From Limnephilus marmoratus (taxonomy: Eukaryota > Arthropoda > Insecta > Trichoptera > Limnephilidae): a DNA stretch of 64,000 nt. The notes under the pieces were generated by a model. That model had not been told where the DNA came from. It was given only the letters and a program-made list of their open reading frames with translations, and did no database searches. The stretch lies in the NCBI GenBank assembly GCA_917880885.1, contig OU862916.1:46784831-46848830 (forward strand), read 5' to 3'. This document shows, one piece after another, positions 45,769 to 56,929 of the stretch (position 1 is its first letter; each line of letters starts with the position of its first letter). The translations under genes and the position numbers were made by a program.

Positions 45769-46054
45769 TTATTATTTTTTTTATTGTACGACAGATTATT
45801 TATTCATCTAATTACAATACAATACTTAACAAGGGGGAGAACGGTGGGACGCCGGTGGGAGGAGTCAAAATAATAAGGAAATATGGTCAAAAAGGATTAT
45901 TATTATAAGACAAACGCCATAGTATTAATAAAGAAAAAAAACTAAGTAGCACGAATTCATATTTTTAGTTGTGCGCCTCGAAAACCTTAATAGTATGAAA
46001 TAAAGAAAAAATCAAGCATTAATTTGAACATGAACAAAATAAATAAAAAATAAA

Positions 46055-46440
46055 AACATACTAAATCCACTAATTAAAACTCAAAAAGCCATAATGAAAA
46101 TTATACTGAAAGTTCCTGTAAGAACTAGCACTGACGAAATCTTCAACAATCTTAACATCATGTTAATTAAACAACTATATTCTAAAACTTTACTTATTTA
46201 CATCCATAAGTACAAAACCCAAGAAATAACAACTAATACGTACATTAGAAACACTAGATCTCATGGTCAAAAACTTATCCAACAAGTAACTACTAACACA
46301 ACATTTGGGCAAAAAAAGCTTCTTATATTATGGCATTAAACTCTACAATATAATACCACTCTCACTCAAAAACCTCAACATTATAACATTTAAATTTCAA
46401 ATAAAAAGCTGGATACTGAATATAGGGAGATCAGAAATAG
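46055..46440 (+). pseudogene. LINE RT C-terminal fragment
   Basis: Reads NPLIKTQKAIMKIILKVPVR and continues FNNLNIMLIKQLYSKTLLIY to WH*, then a shifted frame (KLYNIIPLSLKNLNI). The order of motifs (QKKA-like, ILK.P, LNI, LY.K.L) is the thumb/C-terminal part of insect non-LTR RTs. No catalytic motif is present. Confidence 0.65.
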
Positions 46441-46528
46441 AATATATACTGATATCAAATACAGACTAATACCAAATCTAGTCATCTGAATTATAAAAAA
46501 AAACACTTTCTTATTTAGATAAGTTTTA

Positions 46529-46806
46529 AGATTTTCACGGCCAAAAGCATTTTCGTTATTTCTTTCCGTTCCGCGGCGATGACGCCACTGCTTGTCACGA
46601 GTATTTTGTACTGGTGAAAGTTAGTGGTGCTGGCGACACGGTATCGCTTCGAAGTAAATAAGCACACACTTCACGACTAAAAATTACACATCTACCGGAT
46701 CTGCCGGATCTGCCCTGATGATGGACACTGCAACGATGTCCGAAACGTTGGCTAAAGAAGGAGGTAGCGCAACACGGCACAACACCTCCAAAACAAATAA
46801 CGAAAA
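46529..46806. mobile_element. Relative of the 36431-36966 foldback element
   Basis: Starts agattttcacggccaaaagc like 36431, and its right part 46709-46806 repeats tgatgatggacactg, cgaaacgttggctaaag and gtagcgcaacacggc. The middle (46565-46700) is unrelated to the first copy, so members share ends but not cores. Short inverted ends tttcgttattt / aaataacgaaa are visible. Confidence 0.7.
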
Positions 46807-46809
46807 AAA

Positions 46810-48399
46810 CTTTCTTATTTACTTTATAATTATTTTTTAAAAAATACTACATGATATATGTTATGTTTAATTCATATCAATTTCTTATAATTAAATTATA
46901 ATATGTTAATGAAATCCTCAGCATGGGAGATCCCAGTGAGGATATCATTATCTCTACTGTTACTAAGAAATGAAGACAATAAATCATTATTATTATTAAT
47001 AGCACCCTGTAATTTACCTTTGTTGACCGTGTTTCCTTGTTGTGTTGATTTCTATCACTGATCTCTTTCTATCAAATCATGTCTGTACTTTAATACTACT
47101 ACTATTTTTTAAGTTAATTTCAAGAACGTTAGTGAATGACACGAATATGTTGAGACCGGTAGCAAATAAAAAATTAAATAACAAATTTACATTTTAAATA
47201 GAACTTTTCAAAACAAAATATCTGAAAATTGTGGGAGAGTTAATGCCCAAGAAATGCGAAAATTGGAATGAAATCCTCCATATAAAAACCAAATAAGTTT
47301 ACAATTGTTCCAAGTACTTTTGCACACAACTCTTTTGGTTTAATTTTCTTTTCTTATTCCGAATTTGTTTGTCAATCACATTGAGTACAATGTATCAATC
47401 ATTGAATTTGAGCATTTTTATTAGTAAAGTAATGCAGACCCGTGAAAAATCACAGGATAGTCACAGAGTCGCTATTGTGTACTAATATCTCGTCGAAACA
47501 TGTTCCACTATTGTCACATGAGTAGTATTGCGCGGGGACCAGATTCGGTGTTTTCCGTTCGTTCGGCGTTAGAGCGTTGGGAGCGTCGGAAGTCATCTTA
47601 GACTAATTGGAGGTAAAAAGGGGAAACAATTTTTTCGCTGCGTGTCTCATCTAATTATAATACATCAATCTGGATAGTCTGAATTCTCGATAAATAAGTT
47701 CCACTTTTGAAAGTGGCGATTAAAATGATTTTCTGTTAGAAATATTATATTTTAGGTATGTGCCTACTTTATCGCTTGTCTAAATTCTCCAAAGAAACAA
47801 CTCCAATTTTGAACATGACACTTAAATTCAAACCAAAAGCTCTAGAGTTAACTGAACCCGAGTTACAGACAGAGTCACAACCAAAAATAGTATTTGTAAT
47901 AATAATAAAATAATCAACGAATGTCAAACATCTTCAATTTGATACTGAAGTTAAAAAAAGAAAAAATCGCCATCTGTTTGGTAAAAACATTACAATCTTT
48001 TCCACCCGCTCGTAAAATTGACCAAAATTTTTTTTGGGAAACCGTTTAAAAATGAACACACTAAAACATTTGTTTTTTACGCGGTAGGTTGTCGCTTACA
48101 TAGGTTTTATTGGGACCGACCGTGTAAAATACCTCCCTCGAGGGGTGATTCAACGACCAATAATTCTCGGTACACGTGTGTCATTTGATCAAATTTTCGC
48201 TAACTAATTTTGATGGCTGGTCGAAAATCGATTTTCGTTTGAACATCGCGGAAGTTTTTAAAGCCGTAGTTCTAGAATGGAATCGTTTAAATGTCGGCAA
48301 AATCTAGTATCTTTCATGGATCAATTAGTTTTTAAAAATTCACAAATATTCATATTTTAACCTCCGGGCTTTTATATGAACACCTGACTAGATCTATAA
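46810..48399. other. Non-coding stretch
   Basis: Apart from the LINE-tail-like 46905-47000, nothing was recognised. Confidence 0.5.
46905..47000 (+). repeat. LINE 3' tail-like segment ending in ATT repeats
   Basis: A segment with gggagatccc and tgaagacaataaatc followed by attattattatt. Such trinucleotide ends are common for RTE/other LINE 3' termini. There is no coding part, so this is a weak call. Confidence 0.35.
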
Positions 48400-48462
48400 G
48401 TGCCCAAATCTAGTGAGACTTTAACATCGCCGATTGGGGTATATTTTGTGGCTGAAAGCAAT
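48400..48462 (-). repeat. SINE-B 3' fragment, head-to-head with the next copy
   Basis: tagtgagactttaacatcgc, cgattggggtatattttgtg and gctgaaag match the 3' part of SINE-B in inverted orientation. Confidence 0.75.
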
Positions 48463-48762
48463 TGGCGGCCAGCGTGGTCGAGGAGTAAGGCTCTTGACTC
48501 GCAATCCGAAGGTTGCGGGATCGAACCCCGGCGTGGGCAAGTACATTTTATTTGGTTGATGTGTGTTATTTCACAATTAATAAATTAAAAATAATGTACA
48601 AAGTATGTTTGCGACACGTTCCAGAATGGAAGCTACTCTCAGTTATCTCCTTGGTGTAAGACTACCATTCAGAATTGAAACGTTGCTTGAAATGGCTTTA
48701 GCCGTGTTTGGTGATCAGGTCTGAATATCCAGATTCTTCCCCACCTTCCTCTTCCATATTTC
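48463..48762 (+). repeat. SINE-B with tRNA-like head, 3' truncated
   Basis: Plus-strand head gcggccagcgtggtcgagga, then gttgcgggatcgaaccccgg (B box), then acacgttccagaatggaagc and gaattgaaacgttgcttgaa to ccaccttcctcttcca. A minus-strand SINE-B fragment (48400-48462) abuts it head to head, and a further plus fragment lies at 48770-48815. Confidence 0.9.
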
Positions 48763-48769
48763 CTCTCAG

Positions 48770-48815
48770 TGTTGCCCTGGTGTATGACCGCCATTCAGAA
48801 TTGAATTCAATGCGA
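48770..48815 (+). repeat. SINE-B short fragment
   Basis: ccctggtgtatgaccgccat followed by tcagaattga repeats the start of the SINE-B body directly after the 3'-truncated copy at 48463-48762. Confidence 0.65.
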
Positions 48816-49854
48816 TTGAACAAATGCGATGTTAACCCTTATGTATAAAGACACTGTACAAAGGACAAGATCAGAATCGCTTGCGGTAATATCATTCTTA
48901 ATGTAGCCAAAAGTTTCATTCACCTAGCAACACTAGAATATTTTTTTATGAATTTATCTATGGAATTTTTTTTTTTTGAATGCCGGCAACCCGGGCGTTT
49001 ATTGCAATAATAATCATACACAAACAAGTTAGTAGCCCGCCTCACTAGACTAAGTCTAGGAATGGAATTCACAGGAATGTGATGAACTGTCGAAAAGTAA
49101 AAACCAATTTATCAAACAAATGAAAGTAATGTTGTCTTTATAGACAGTTTATTGTTCAAGGAATGTGTTTCGGTAAATAAAATATGCTGTAGCTAAAAAT
49201 ATATAGACAAAATATTACTTCAAAGTGATGCATTCCGTAATTTCCAGTATGCAATAAAAGTTTCAGGTATGGCTCTCGACAGGTTTTAACTGATAAAATA
49301 AAAGCAAAAAAAAATCTCCATGTTTTGTGCGAAATTTTAATTAAGAACAAATATTTTAAAAAGGAGCATTGGAACTCATGTGAATACGGGTAGTCATTTC
49401 TAGTATATGAATAAAAGTTTGTCAACAAACACTGGAGAAAATTCAGCAAGTGACTTTTCCTTCAGCTCTCATTTTATAGTTAATTTCTTTACTCCGGATA
49501 GTTCTTACTACCAATTTAATATTTTAGGTCATATTCTGACAGTTTGACAGTTTTTTGGTCTGTTTCTGTGAATGTGTACATGTTCCAAATGTACGCGCCC
49601 CTACGCGAGCAACAAAATACAAACAGAAAGTGTTATTTGTGTTGCCAACTTTTCAAGTCAAATACAGGCTGACTGGCAACTTAATTAGATCGCTAGAGGT
49701 CGGCGTTGTGACTTTAAGTAACTTCATAAATTAATGAAATGTATTAATTGAATGAATACATATTTCTTAATGAATGTTACTAGGGTGGAGAAAACGAGGA
49801 AAGATTGGAGAACAGAAAGTAGAAGGGTGGAAAGGAGGTTACCAATAATTATTT
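48816..49854. other. Non-coding stretch
   Basis: No gene or repeat family recognised. Confidence 0.5.
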
Positions 49855-49925
49855 ACATAGCTAAAGACATCTCGAGCAATTTCCCGATTCTCAATCATGG
49901 TGGTATTTTTCGATCTGGAACCATG
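49855..49925 (-). repeat. SINE-B, very diverged fragment
   Basis: catagctaaagacatctcga, gcaatttcccgattctcaat and catggtggtatttttcgat keep the order of the SINE-B body minus strand, with many changes. Confidence 0.5.
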
Positions 49926-49990
49926 TATTTACTTATTTTTTGGAACTACATTAAAAAGTCAGCAAGGCACCTGGTAATTTCTACCACATA

Positions 49991-50552
49991 TTTTTTTTTT
50001 TTTTTACATTAACTCTACACAGGAGGCCCTGAGGAAAATAATTTCCCTCAGGGTCTATGTCATCTGGGATGCTGTGTGGAGGGTCTTTTTGAGGAGAGGA
50101 AGGAATGAACATTGGTCTTGAAGAGACCCATGTTGTAGGAAGGAGGAAACACAGAGGCCGGCAAATCATTCCACAGCCGAGCTGTTGAACACAAGAACGA
50201 GTCGAAGAAACGACCCGTTCTCATGTGACATATGTCAACTGTGTACAAATGTTGGGCACGCGTTTGGCATGTTTCCCGACTATGCACCGGTGCCGAAGGG
50301 ATCAATGATGCTAGTTCCTCGGAGCATCTTCCATTGTAATACCGGTAGAACAAGGATAGCATTCCCACCCGACGCCTGTGCTCTAAAGATTGCAATCCGT
50401 CTGTTAAGATGGGAGAATCTATCAAACGGACCGCCCGTTTCTGCACAGAGTCGAGGGTATTTTTCAGGTATTTTAGAGCTCCAGACCAGAGGTGGCTGCC
50501 AAATTCAACCGTGGGGCGCACTTGTGATTTGTACAATAAATAAACATAGGTA
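49991..50552 (-). pseudogene. LINE-A RT C-terminal fragment and 3' stem-loop
   Basis: Minus-strand frame YLLYKSQVRPTVEFGSHLWS, then LDSVQKRAVRLIDSPIL, GMLSLFYRYYNGRCSEELAS, RTGRFFDSFLCSTARLWNDL, SVFPPSYNMGLFKTNVHSF. This is the C-terminus of an insect LINE. After the stop comes a 3' stem-loop (cctcagggcc paired with ggccctgagg) and a poly-A seen as T15 at 49991. Its upstream end is cut by the long-TIR transposon starting at 50555. Confidence 0.88.
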
Positions 50553-50554
50553 TA

Positions 50555-51015
50555 GGCCAGTGCAATTAGCGCAAAAAAGGGGGTCGCGATCGGAATTATT
50601 CCGGTAGTCCCAATTTTTTTATATGTTTTATACACTCATCTTGTGATGTAAAATCTGAGTTTTCGACCTTGGGTCACTTGAGCTTTCGCCGCCATTTTGA
50701 AAAAACCAGCCGAAATCGAGCCAAAATCTAGTTTTTCTCAAATATCTCGTTTCCAATAAAATTTTTGGCTAAAGTGTCTTTACAAGTTTAGTAGAACGTA
50801 AAATTACCTACAATTTTTATTTAAAGAATTTTCTTCTATCTCGAATAAATTTCGAGATATGCAGGCACAAAAATGTATACAAGTTTATAAAAACCGGTAA
50901 ATTGCTCGACTTGGTTCGGTTTTTTGTGCGTATCTCTTTTCCAATACAATTTTGAGAAAAAATTACTGATACTAATTTTGTAGAGAATAAAATTTCTAAA
51001 AAGATGTGTGATTTT
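50555..51015 (+). repeat. Left terminal inverted repeat of the 3.1-kb transposon
   Basis: Pairs with 53255-53687 in reverse complement. Conserved blocks include tcgcgatcggaattattccg, cgaccttgggtcacttgagc, gccgccattttga and tgctcgacttggttcggttt. An extra run (caaaaaaggggg) near 50572 is absent from the other end. Confidence 0.9.
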
Positions 51016-51536
51016 TATGTTTTTTGTGTTTTTTTTACTGATATAAAGTATATGGAAATAAATATCGGTAGGTGAAAACAGAAAATTCATCACCATAATT
51101 ACCACGTTATTCGACTTTTGTTCATTTTTACATATTATAACTATAAATTAACGAGAATGGGGGTCGACCCCCCTCCCCCCCCCAGGCCACTCCAGTACTC
51201 CAGAACATCAGGTGTCACCTATGTCGTGTCTGTCTGGATCAGTATAAGGGCAACATGTACTTCTAAATCGAGGTCGTCAACTCCAAAAATGTGGTTTAGA
51301 TTCTTAGATATTTTTTTCAGATAACTTAGCTCTTTATACAGATATCTTAAACAAAATGATATTTTAAGAGTCATTTCTTTGGAGTTATTTAAGAGTTATT
51401 TCATTTGTATTGAAATCTTTGTTGTTTTATTTCTCATGAATTGTATTTAGTCGCCAGCCCCCATGAAACTATAGTCGGTCATAACTTAGGCTTCACAGGA
51501 TTATAGCTCTTATAGGATTACGGATTTGTTTATCTG

Positions 51537-52926
51537 CATAACATTTGTGAGGGTATCGAGTCATTCTGTGGAGTTGAATCAGGAACGTCAGAGCAACATA
51601 TAGAGATGAGGCCTACACGAATTAAAAGGGATGACAAAGACGTCCACACTCTCATTGATTGGTTTGCTTGCCATGAACCATTTCCTAAAACAAACGTAAT
51701 TATGTCTACATGCAGTGGCACGATGAAAAGAATGGGAAAAGATGGGGAAATTTGCTATGTCTGAAGTTATCAACCAGAACTTTGGAAACCTACATTTAAA
51801 ACGTACGGATGCGATAGTTTTTCCTGCGGCGGTGACCAATAGCATAAAAAATCAGGGTGTGAATGCTATTCCATCATATGTGTATTGCCAAAAAGTGTGA
51901 AATTGAACTTAAAGAATATTTCCAAGAATATGTACAAAATCATTATGGAGCCAGTGCAGCAGTGGAATTCGAGGATACCCAGATTCGGTTGAAAAGAAAA
52001 GCACTAAGGAAATGTTTCTGGGAAATGAGAAGAACAAGTTCCGTTTTATTTCCCTACTCAGAGCCTCATTTGATCGATCGCAAATAACGACAGTACAAGC
52101 TGCACAAGATGCTGATGTTAACATAATAACCACAGCAAACTCGTTATCATCTCAACATCATGCAGTCGTAATCATTGGTCAGGATATCGACTCTCTCACC
52201 TCCAAACGTGTATTACCAAAAAGTTGGAAAATGCAAAAATCACTTAAAGCGTTGTACTCTGACGAATGTTTTAAACACATTGAAATAGTTGAAAACATTT
52301 TATTCATTCGTGCCATAAGTGGCTGCGACACAACTGGTGCTCCATTCGTAGAAGGTATATACAAATTTTGTAATATTCTTCTCAAGAACCACTCAGCGAA
52401 TAAACCTTGTTCGTTTATTTCAAGATCCAAAAGCAAAGGAGAAACAATCACTTTGGCTGCCGAACAATTCTTTGCACTTTGTATGGCAGCAATGAGAAAT
52501 CAAATATGGAAAATTTAAGGTACATTATTTTTGTCAAAGGAGTAAAAACGAACAAATTCAATTTATCTAGGTTACCACCCACCAAAGATGCAATCCAGCA
52601 ACACGTTTCAAGAACATACTTCAAAGTGCAGACTTGGCTTTGTCACCATAAAGATCCAACTGAATGGGGGTGGAAGAAGGACGCTGTTAGGTTATTAACT
52701 CCAGTACTAATGTTAAAGGAGGCTGCACCTCAGGCGTTACTAAGCTTTATATCACGCCAATGCAAAAAAGGTTTCGCTGGAAGTGCGCATGTATAAAATC
52801 GGGTTTGAAATGCTCCCTACTCACTGTAATGAAAGCACGAGCGAGAATACTGTGGAAGCCTTCGTTCATGATGATGACGAGGATTTTGATGCCCCAGTCG
52901 CCACAAATTCGGCTAATGAGACATAG
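51537..52926 (+). pseudogene. Decayed XPG/FEN-like nuclease-family gene inside the long-TIR transposon
   Basis: Coding sense is spread over shifted frames. First IESFCGVESGTSEQHIEMRP with LIDWFACHEPFPK (51537-51726), then a damaged part including CIAKKCEIELKEYF. Next comes GNEKNKFRFISLLRASFDRS, AQDADVNIITTA, VVIIGQDIDSLT and FIRAISGCDTTGAPF (52012-52518). Last is LSRLPPTKDAIQQHVSRTYF, DPTEWGWKKDAVRLLTPVL and a Cys-rich end (QCKKG, CACIKSGLKCSLL, HCNES), followed by an acidic tail to a stop at 52926. The spaced Asp motifs (DADV, D.D, GCDTT) resemble the metal-binding pattern of XPG/FEN/PIN-type nucleases. Similar large proteins are repeated in many invertebrate genomes. At least three frameshifts are present. 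No DDE transposase was seen. Confidence 0.7.
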
Positions 52927-53254
52927 AAAGACTATATTAAAGCTGTTCGGGGCCCGTAAGTGGCAGCAAGAAACTAAAGTCAATAATTAAAAATTTTAAG
53001 AAAATACATTTTTTTTTCTTTTTTACCACAACTATGTACTTAATTAATAATTTTATTTATATGTTGTGTTTAAATTGGTGGTTAATTTTGCTGTTATGTA
53101 TGTCACATATTATTTCAATAATAATTGTTAAAAAAAAGAATAATCAAGGTATGCCTACATTAAAACACTATTCTACCAATTCAATTTATGATCTAATTTT
53201 TTAGAATTTTTTGGATTAGAACCGGGATACCTAATTACACATTAAACATATACC

Positions 53255-53687
53255 TACGTCTTTTATGAAATTTTATTTTCTACAAAATTGATCTCAATAA
53301 TTTTTTCATAAAATTGTACTGGAAAAGTGATACGCACAAAAAACCGAACCAAGTCGAGCAATTTACCGGTTTTTATAAACTTTTATTCATTTTTGTGCCT
53401 GCATATCTCGATATTCATTCGAGATAGAAGAAAATTGCTTAAATAAAAATTGTAGGTAATTTTATGTTGTACTACACTTTAGCCGAAATTTTTATTGAAA
53501 ACGAGATATTTGAGAAAAACTAGATTTTGGCTCGATTTCGGCTGATTTTTTCAAAATGGCGGCGAAAGCTCAAGTGACCCAAGGTCGAAAACTCAGATTT
53601 TACACCACTAGATGAGTATATAAAACATATAAAAAAAATTGGGACTACCGGAATAATTCCGATCGCGGATCGCTAATTGCACTGGCC
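53255..53687 (-). repeat. Right terminal inverted repeat of the 3.1-kb transposon
   Basis: Reverse complement of the left repeat, ending ...gctaattgcactggcc. It differs from the left arm by scattered substitutions and small indels, so the element is not brand new. Confidence 0.9.
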
Positions 53688-53692
53688 TAGTA

Positions 53693-54690
53693 GGGTTTTA
53701 ATAAATTAGAAAATCTCTTGGTCGCTTTTAAATAACTTGGGAATTTATTTATGACTCGGCGCTCCTAGAAAAAGCTTAAATCTCTTTGTGAACTCAATAT
53801 TAATGATTCTAAAATATAATGAAAAATTATATAATGTATAATTATTATATAAGGTTTACGTCCATTTACCCCGTCACGGGTTACATCTGGGCAGACGACC
53901 TCGTCAGGAAACACCGCTGAGTTAATTTAGATATATAAAATTTAATTATATTTTAAAACACGTGTTGGAATACCAAAAGCTAGGCAACCCGCGAAGTCGT
54001 GGGTGACCGACCCATAGCAAAGTTAAAACCAGAAGAAGCTCGTAAGGGCTACCGGCGCAGCGGGAAGAGATGCTCGCCTCTCCCTCCCCCACCGAAATCT
54101 GAGCCAATGAAGGCACGCCGGTGTTGTTAACTTACCACTAATAATATTAAATATAGGGTACCTGACGCTAATCATCGTACAGGGGTTGGAAGTTATAATT
54201 CAAGAAAGTATTTCATGACAGTACCTTGGTTAAAATTGAGGTCCATTATGCATGAAACAAAGATATAAAATAAAATGTGTCTTTTATAAAAAAAATATTG
54301 ATCAAAATTTTGTGTCATTCTCATGGATTATTAAGAGTAAAGGGGGAAATAATAAACGACACAAGCCATAGAGTAATATTTAAAATTGAAATAATTAAAA
54401 TGAGACCATTTTCTTTGGAAATGTGTTATATACTCGTAAATGAAATAATTCTTTTCATACAAAAAAGCACAACAATGTTTAAAACTTGGAGCTTTAAGCT
54501 TCTAGTTTTAAGCTTTGAGCTTTATGTTTGGAGCTAAGCTTTTACTAAAATTGTTTGAACTAAAATGATATTAGTTAATGGACTCTTCGTGGGTTTCGTT
54601 TTATTACGACCCACAGTTTTATGGTATTGAATATGTTTATGAATCCTTTTACACAACTAAAACAACATTACCTTTCCTTTAAAAACCTCA
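53693..54690. other. Right flank of the long-TIR transposon
   Basis: No gene recognised. 53870-54110 is GC-richer (ccgtcacgggttac, ggctaccggcgcagcggga) and might be an old repeat. I could not connect it to the LINE-A copy on the other side of the transposon. Confidence 0.45.
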
Positions 54691-55240
54691 GACCGTTTAA
54701 AAATCATATCAATCAAAACAAATATTGTTCATTTTCTTAACAATGACTTTAATTAGTTATTTGGAAGATAATTGAGAGTGTTGATCACTAATTTACCTTT
54801 CGAATCAGTCAAATGTCAGTAAATTTGAAATTTTACGAAATTTGTCATAAATTTTAACAAACGAAATACATCTATAAAATGCAGAGTTATTGTTTTTTTT
54901 TTACATGTGCTCCACACAGGAGGCCCCGAGGAAAATAATTTTCCTCAGGGCCTATGTCATCTTTGGGGATGCTGTGTGGAGGGTTTTTTTAAGGAAAGGA
55001 AGGAGAGGAGAGTTCTGGGAAGGAAAGGGGTTTAAGGGGTGGGTAGGAATCTGGGGTTCGGCATCCATTCCCGCCTCCCAAATTAATTGTGAGATTTGTA
55101 AAGTATTTATAAAATATTTGCCTCAGGATTATTGTCTTTCCAAAACAAATATTGTTCATTTTCTTTACAATGCCTTTAATTAGATTTTTGTAGATATTAA
55201 ATTAGTGTTGATTACAAATTTACCTTTCGCACCAGTCTAA
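54690..55240. repeat. Direct duplication of ~130 bp flanking a SINE-A
   Basis: 54700-54830 and 55125-55240 share aaaacaaatattgttcattt, caatgMctttaattag and aatttacctttcg, at about 420-bp spacing. A SINE-A copy (54898-55083) lies between them. Confidence 0.7.
54898..55083 (-). repeat. SINE-A copy with internal deletion
   Basis: A well-preserved 3' stem-loop (ctccacacaggaggcccc / gatgctgtgtggagg) passes directly into the 5' end (cccgcctccc), skipping about 270 bp of the body. It is inserted between two copies of a ~130-bp duplication (54690 and 55110). Confidence 0.85.
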
Positions 55241-55599
55241 TTATAATAAACAATTTTCAGAGTACAGGTTAGTAGGTACCTTACAAAACTTTAAATTATT
55301 CTAAATTAATCTTCAAACAATCAGTCCCTATTTTATAAATGACACTTAAATTTAAAGCAAATTTGAGTTCATTGAACTAGATTTCAGACAAAAATAATTT
55401 ACACATAAATAATGAATGCACAGTCAACCGATATTAGTATTTTTAATTTAAATATTTTCTTCAAAATATATTAAATTTAAATACTTCACACAAAATTCAA
55501 CCTCAAAATCAGAAATCAGTAAATAGATAATGATAAATGGTCTTTGCAAACTTTGACACTCCCTATCTCCAAATAAGGTAAAGTTAAGTTAGAACCCTG

Positions 55600-55882
55600 T
55601 CCAACTAAAGTGATGATTAGTCAGGAAACATACCAAACGCGTGCCCAGCACATGTACACGGCTGACAATTGTCACATGAGAACGGGACGCTTCTTCGACT
55701 CGTTCTTGTGTTCAACAGCTCGGCTGTTGAACGATTTGCCGGTCTTTGTGTTTCCTCCTTCCTACAACATGGGTCTCTTCAAGACCAATGTTCATTCTTT
55801 CCTCTCCTCAAAAAAACCCTCCACACAGTATCTCAGATGACATGAGAAATTATTTTCCTCGGGGCCTCCTGTGTGGAGTTCC
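55600..55882 (+). pseudogene. LINE-A 3' fragment
   Basis: Reads SQETYQTRAQHMYTADNC, RTGRFFDSFLCSTARLLNDL, FPPSYNMGLFKTNVHSFL, then the stem-loop region ccacacag / ctgtgtgg. It is shorter and more diverged than the other LINE-A copies. Confidence 0.85.
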
Positions 55883-56284
55883 TCGTGACCAACACGTACA
55901 AAAACCAATAAATATGATAATATTATTTTAAAATAATTATCTTTTAAATAAAGATTTAGTTTTTAGGGTGCCATAGTCGCCCGGGTCCATTAAAATTGAT
56001 TTCGTGGATATAAACAAAGTAATTGCTTTATTTCACTAATATGTTGAATCACAGTATAATTGATTGGTATCTATCAAAATATTGCAACATAACTTTCCTT
56101 AATTACTACAAATTACGTGACGGATAATGCTATAAGTTCCAAAATCTTTTATCAAAACCAAGTTCAAATTCACGACCTTACCGAGCCTTATACGACCAAA
56201 CGATAATTTTCTTCATGGCTGCTCATTCCGCCACGCAATGCTCCGACAGATAGCATCTAAGAAACATTAAGGGCTATTTCTTCG

Positions 56285-56480
56285 CGGTTAAGGGCAAGCA
56301 ACCCTCACCACTGAGGGCGGCCTCCCGCCGAGTAATATCCTGCCGACACCCCCGCCCTCCCTTGCCGCCCTGGGAACAAGGAGACCTGTTGATCCGCCCC
56401 GCCACCGCCCTCGCCACCCTTCCCGCCCTGCCGGCCCGCCCGCTCGACTGAACACCGAGTTTACTATTACAACCAGGGAC
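56285..56480. other. GC-rich island, open in both directions, unassigned
   Basis: About 190 bp of C-rich (plus strand) DNA in AT-rich surroundings. The plus strand reads QATLTTEGGLPPSNILPTPP and so on to a stop, and the minus strand is also open. No splice signals of good quality or known motif were found. It could be part of a retroelement, a CpG-rich regulatory patch, or an exon of an unknown gene. Confidence 0.4.
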
Positions 56481-56929
56481 ATCAAAGCCTGACGTCGAGT
56501 GATATTGTGACGTCAAGGCACGTTTTGAAATCAAATAGATGTCTAAAACTGACTGAAATGGATTCTAATTAATTTTAGACCAGAAGGTTTCTAGCGTTCG
56601 TCACTTACAATAATAAAAAAATAGATATGGATAATTATTAATATTTAGCATGACATCGGAATCTCTCTACTTTGCTCCTTCATGCTCAATGATTGAAAAC
56701 TAACTCTGCCTTGACATATCATAATAACGCACAAAACTCCTTTCTCGGGCGTATCCTAAAATCTCACAATTTCCTAAGAGGTATTGACATTTTCCACTCT
56801 ACCCTTTTTTATAAAATCAAATCATTTTTTTTTTACTTGTATCAACTATTTGTTTCCTAATCTGAAACTGAAATAACAAAATTCATAAATCGAGCTTAAC
56901 TTGTTAATATTATACTAGCTGGTTCCAGG

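Larger units (their letters stand above)
50555..53687. mobile_element. DNA transposon with ~450-bp terminal inverted repeats and nuclease-like gene (Academ-like?)
   Basis: The outermost bases are GGCCAGTGCAATTAGCG at the left and its complement at the right. The inverted repeats run to about 51015 and from about 53255, with few differences. Flanks allow two readings: TA duplication with ends GGCC, or a 3-bp GTA duplication (50550-50552 and 53690-53692) with ends TAGGCC. It cuts a LINE-A copy at its left, so it is younger than that insertion. Between the repeats lies one decayed gene on the + strand. A TIR element encoding an XPG/FEN-like nuclease family protein and using 3-4 bp target duplications would fit the Academ superfamily as I remember it; that is inference. 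Confidence 0.85.

Noticed and set aside
48463..48540. tRNA gene-like sequence with A and B boxes
   Set aside because: It is the head of a SINE-B: the body continues past it and the same head occurs in other SINE-B copies. No acceptor-stem pairing typical of a functional tRNA was found.
50185..50607. 140-codon plus-strand frame
   Set aside because: Antisense shadow of the LINE-A coding region, running into the transposon TIR.
51158..51185. gggggtcgacccccc palindrome as a regulatory site
   Set aside because: It is embedded in G/C homopolymer runs inside the transposon; no supporting context for a binding site.
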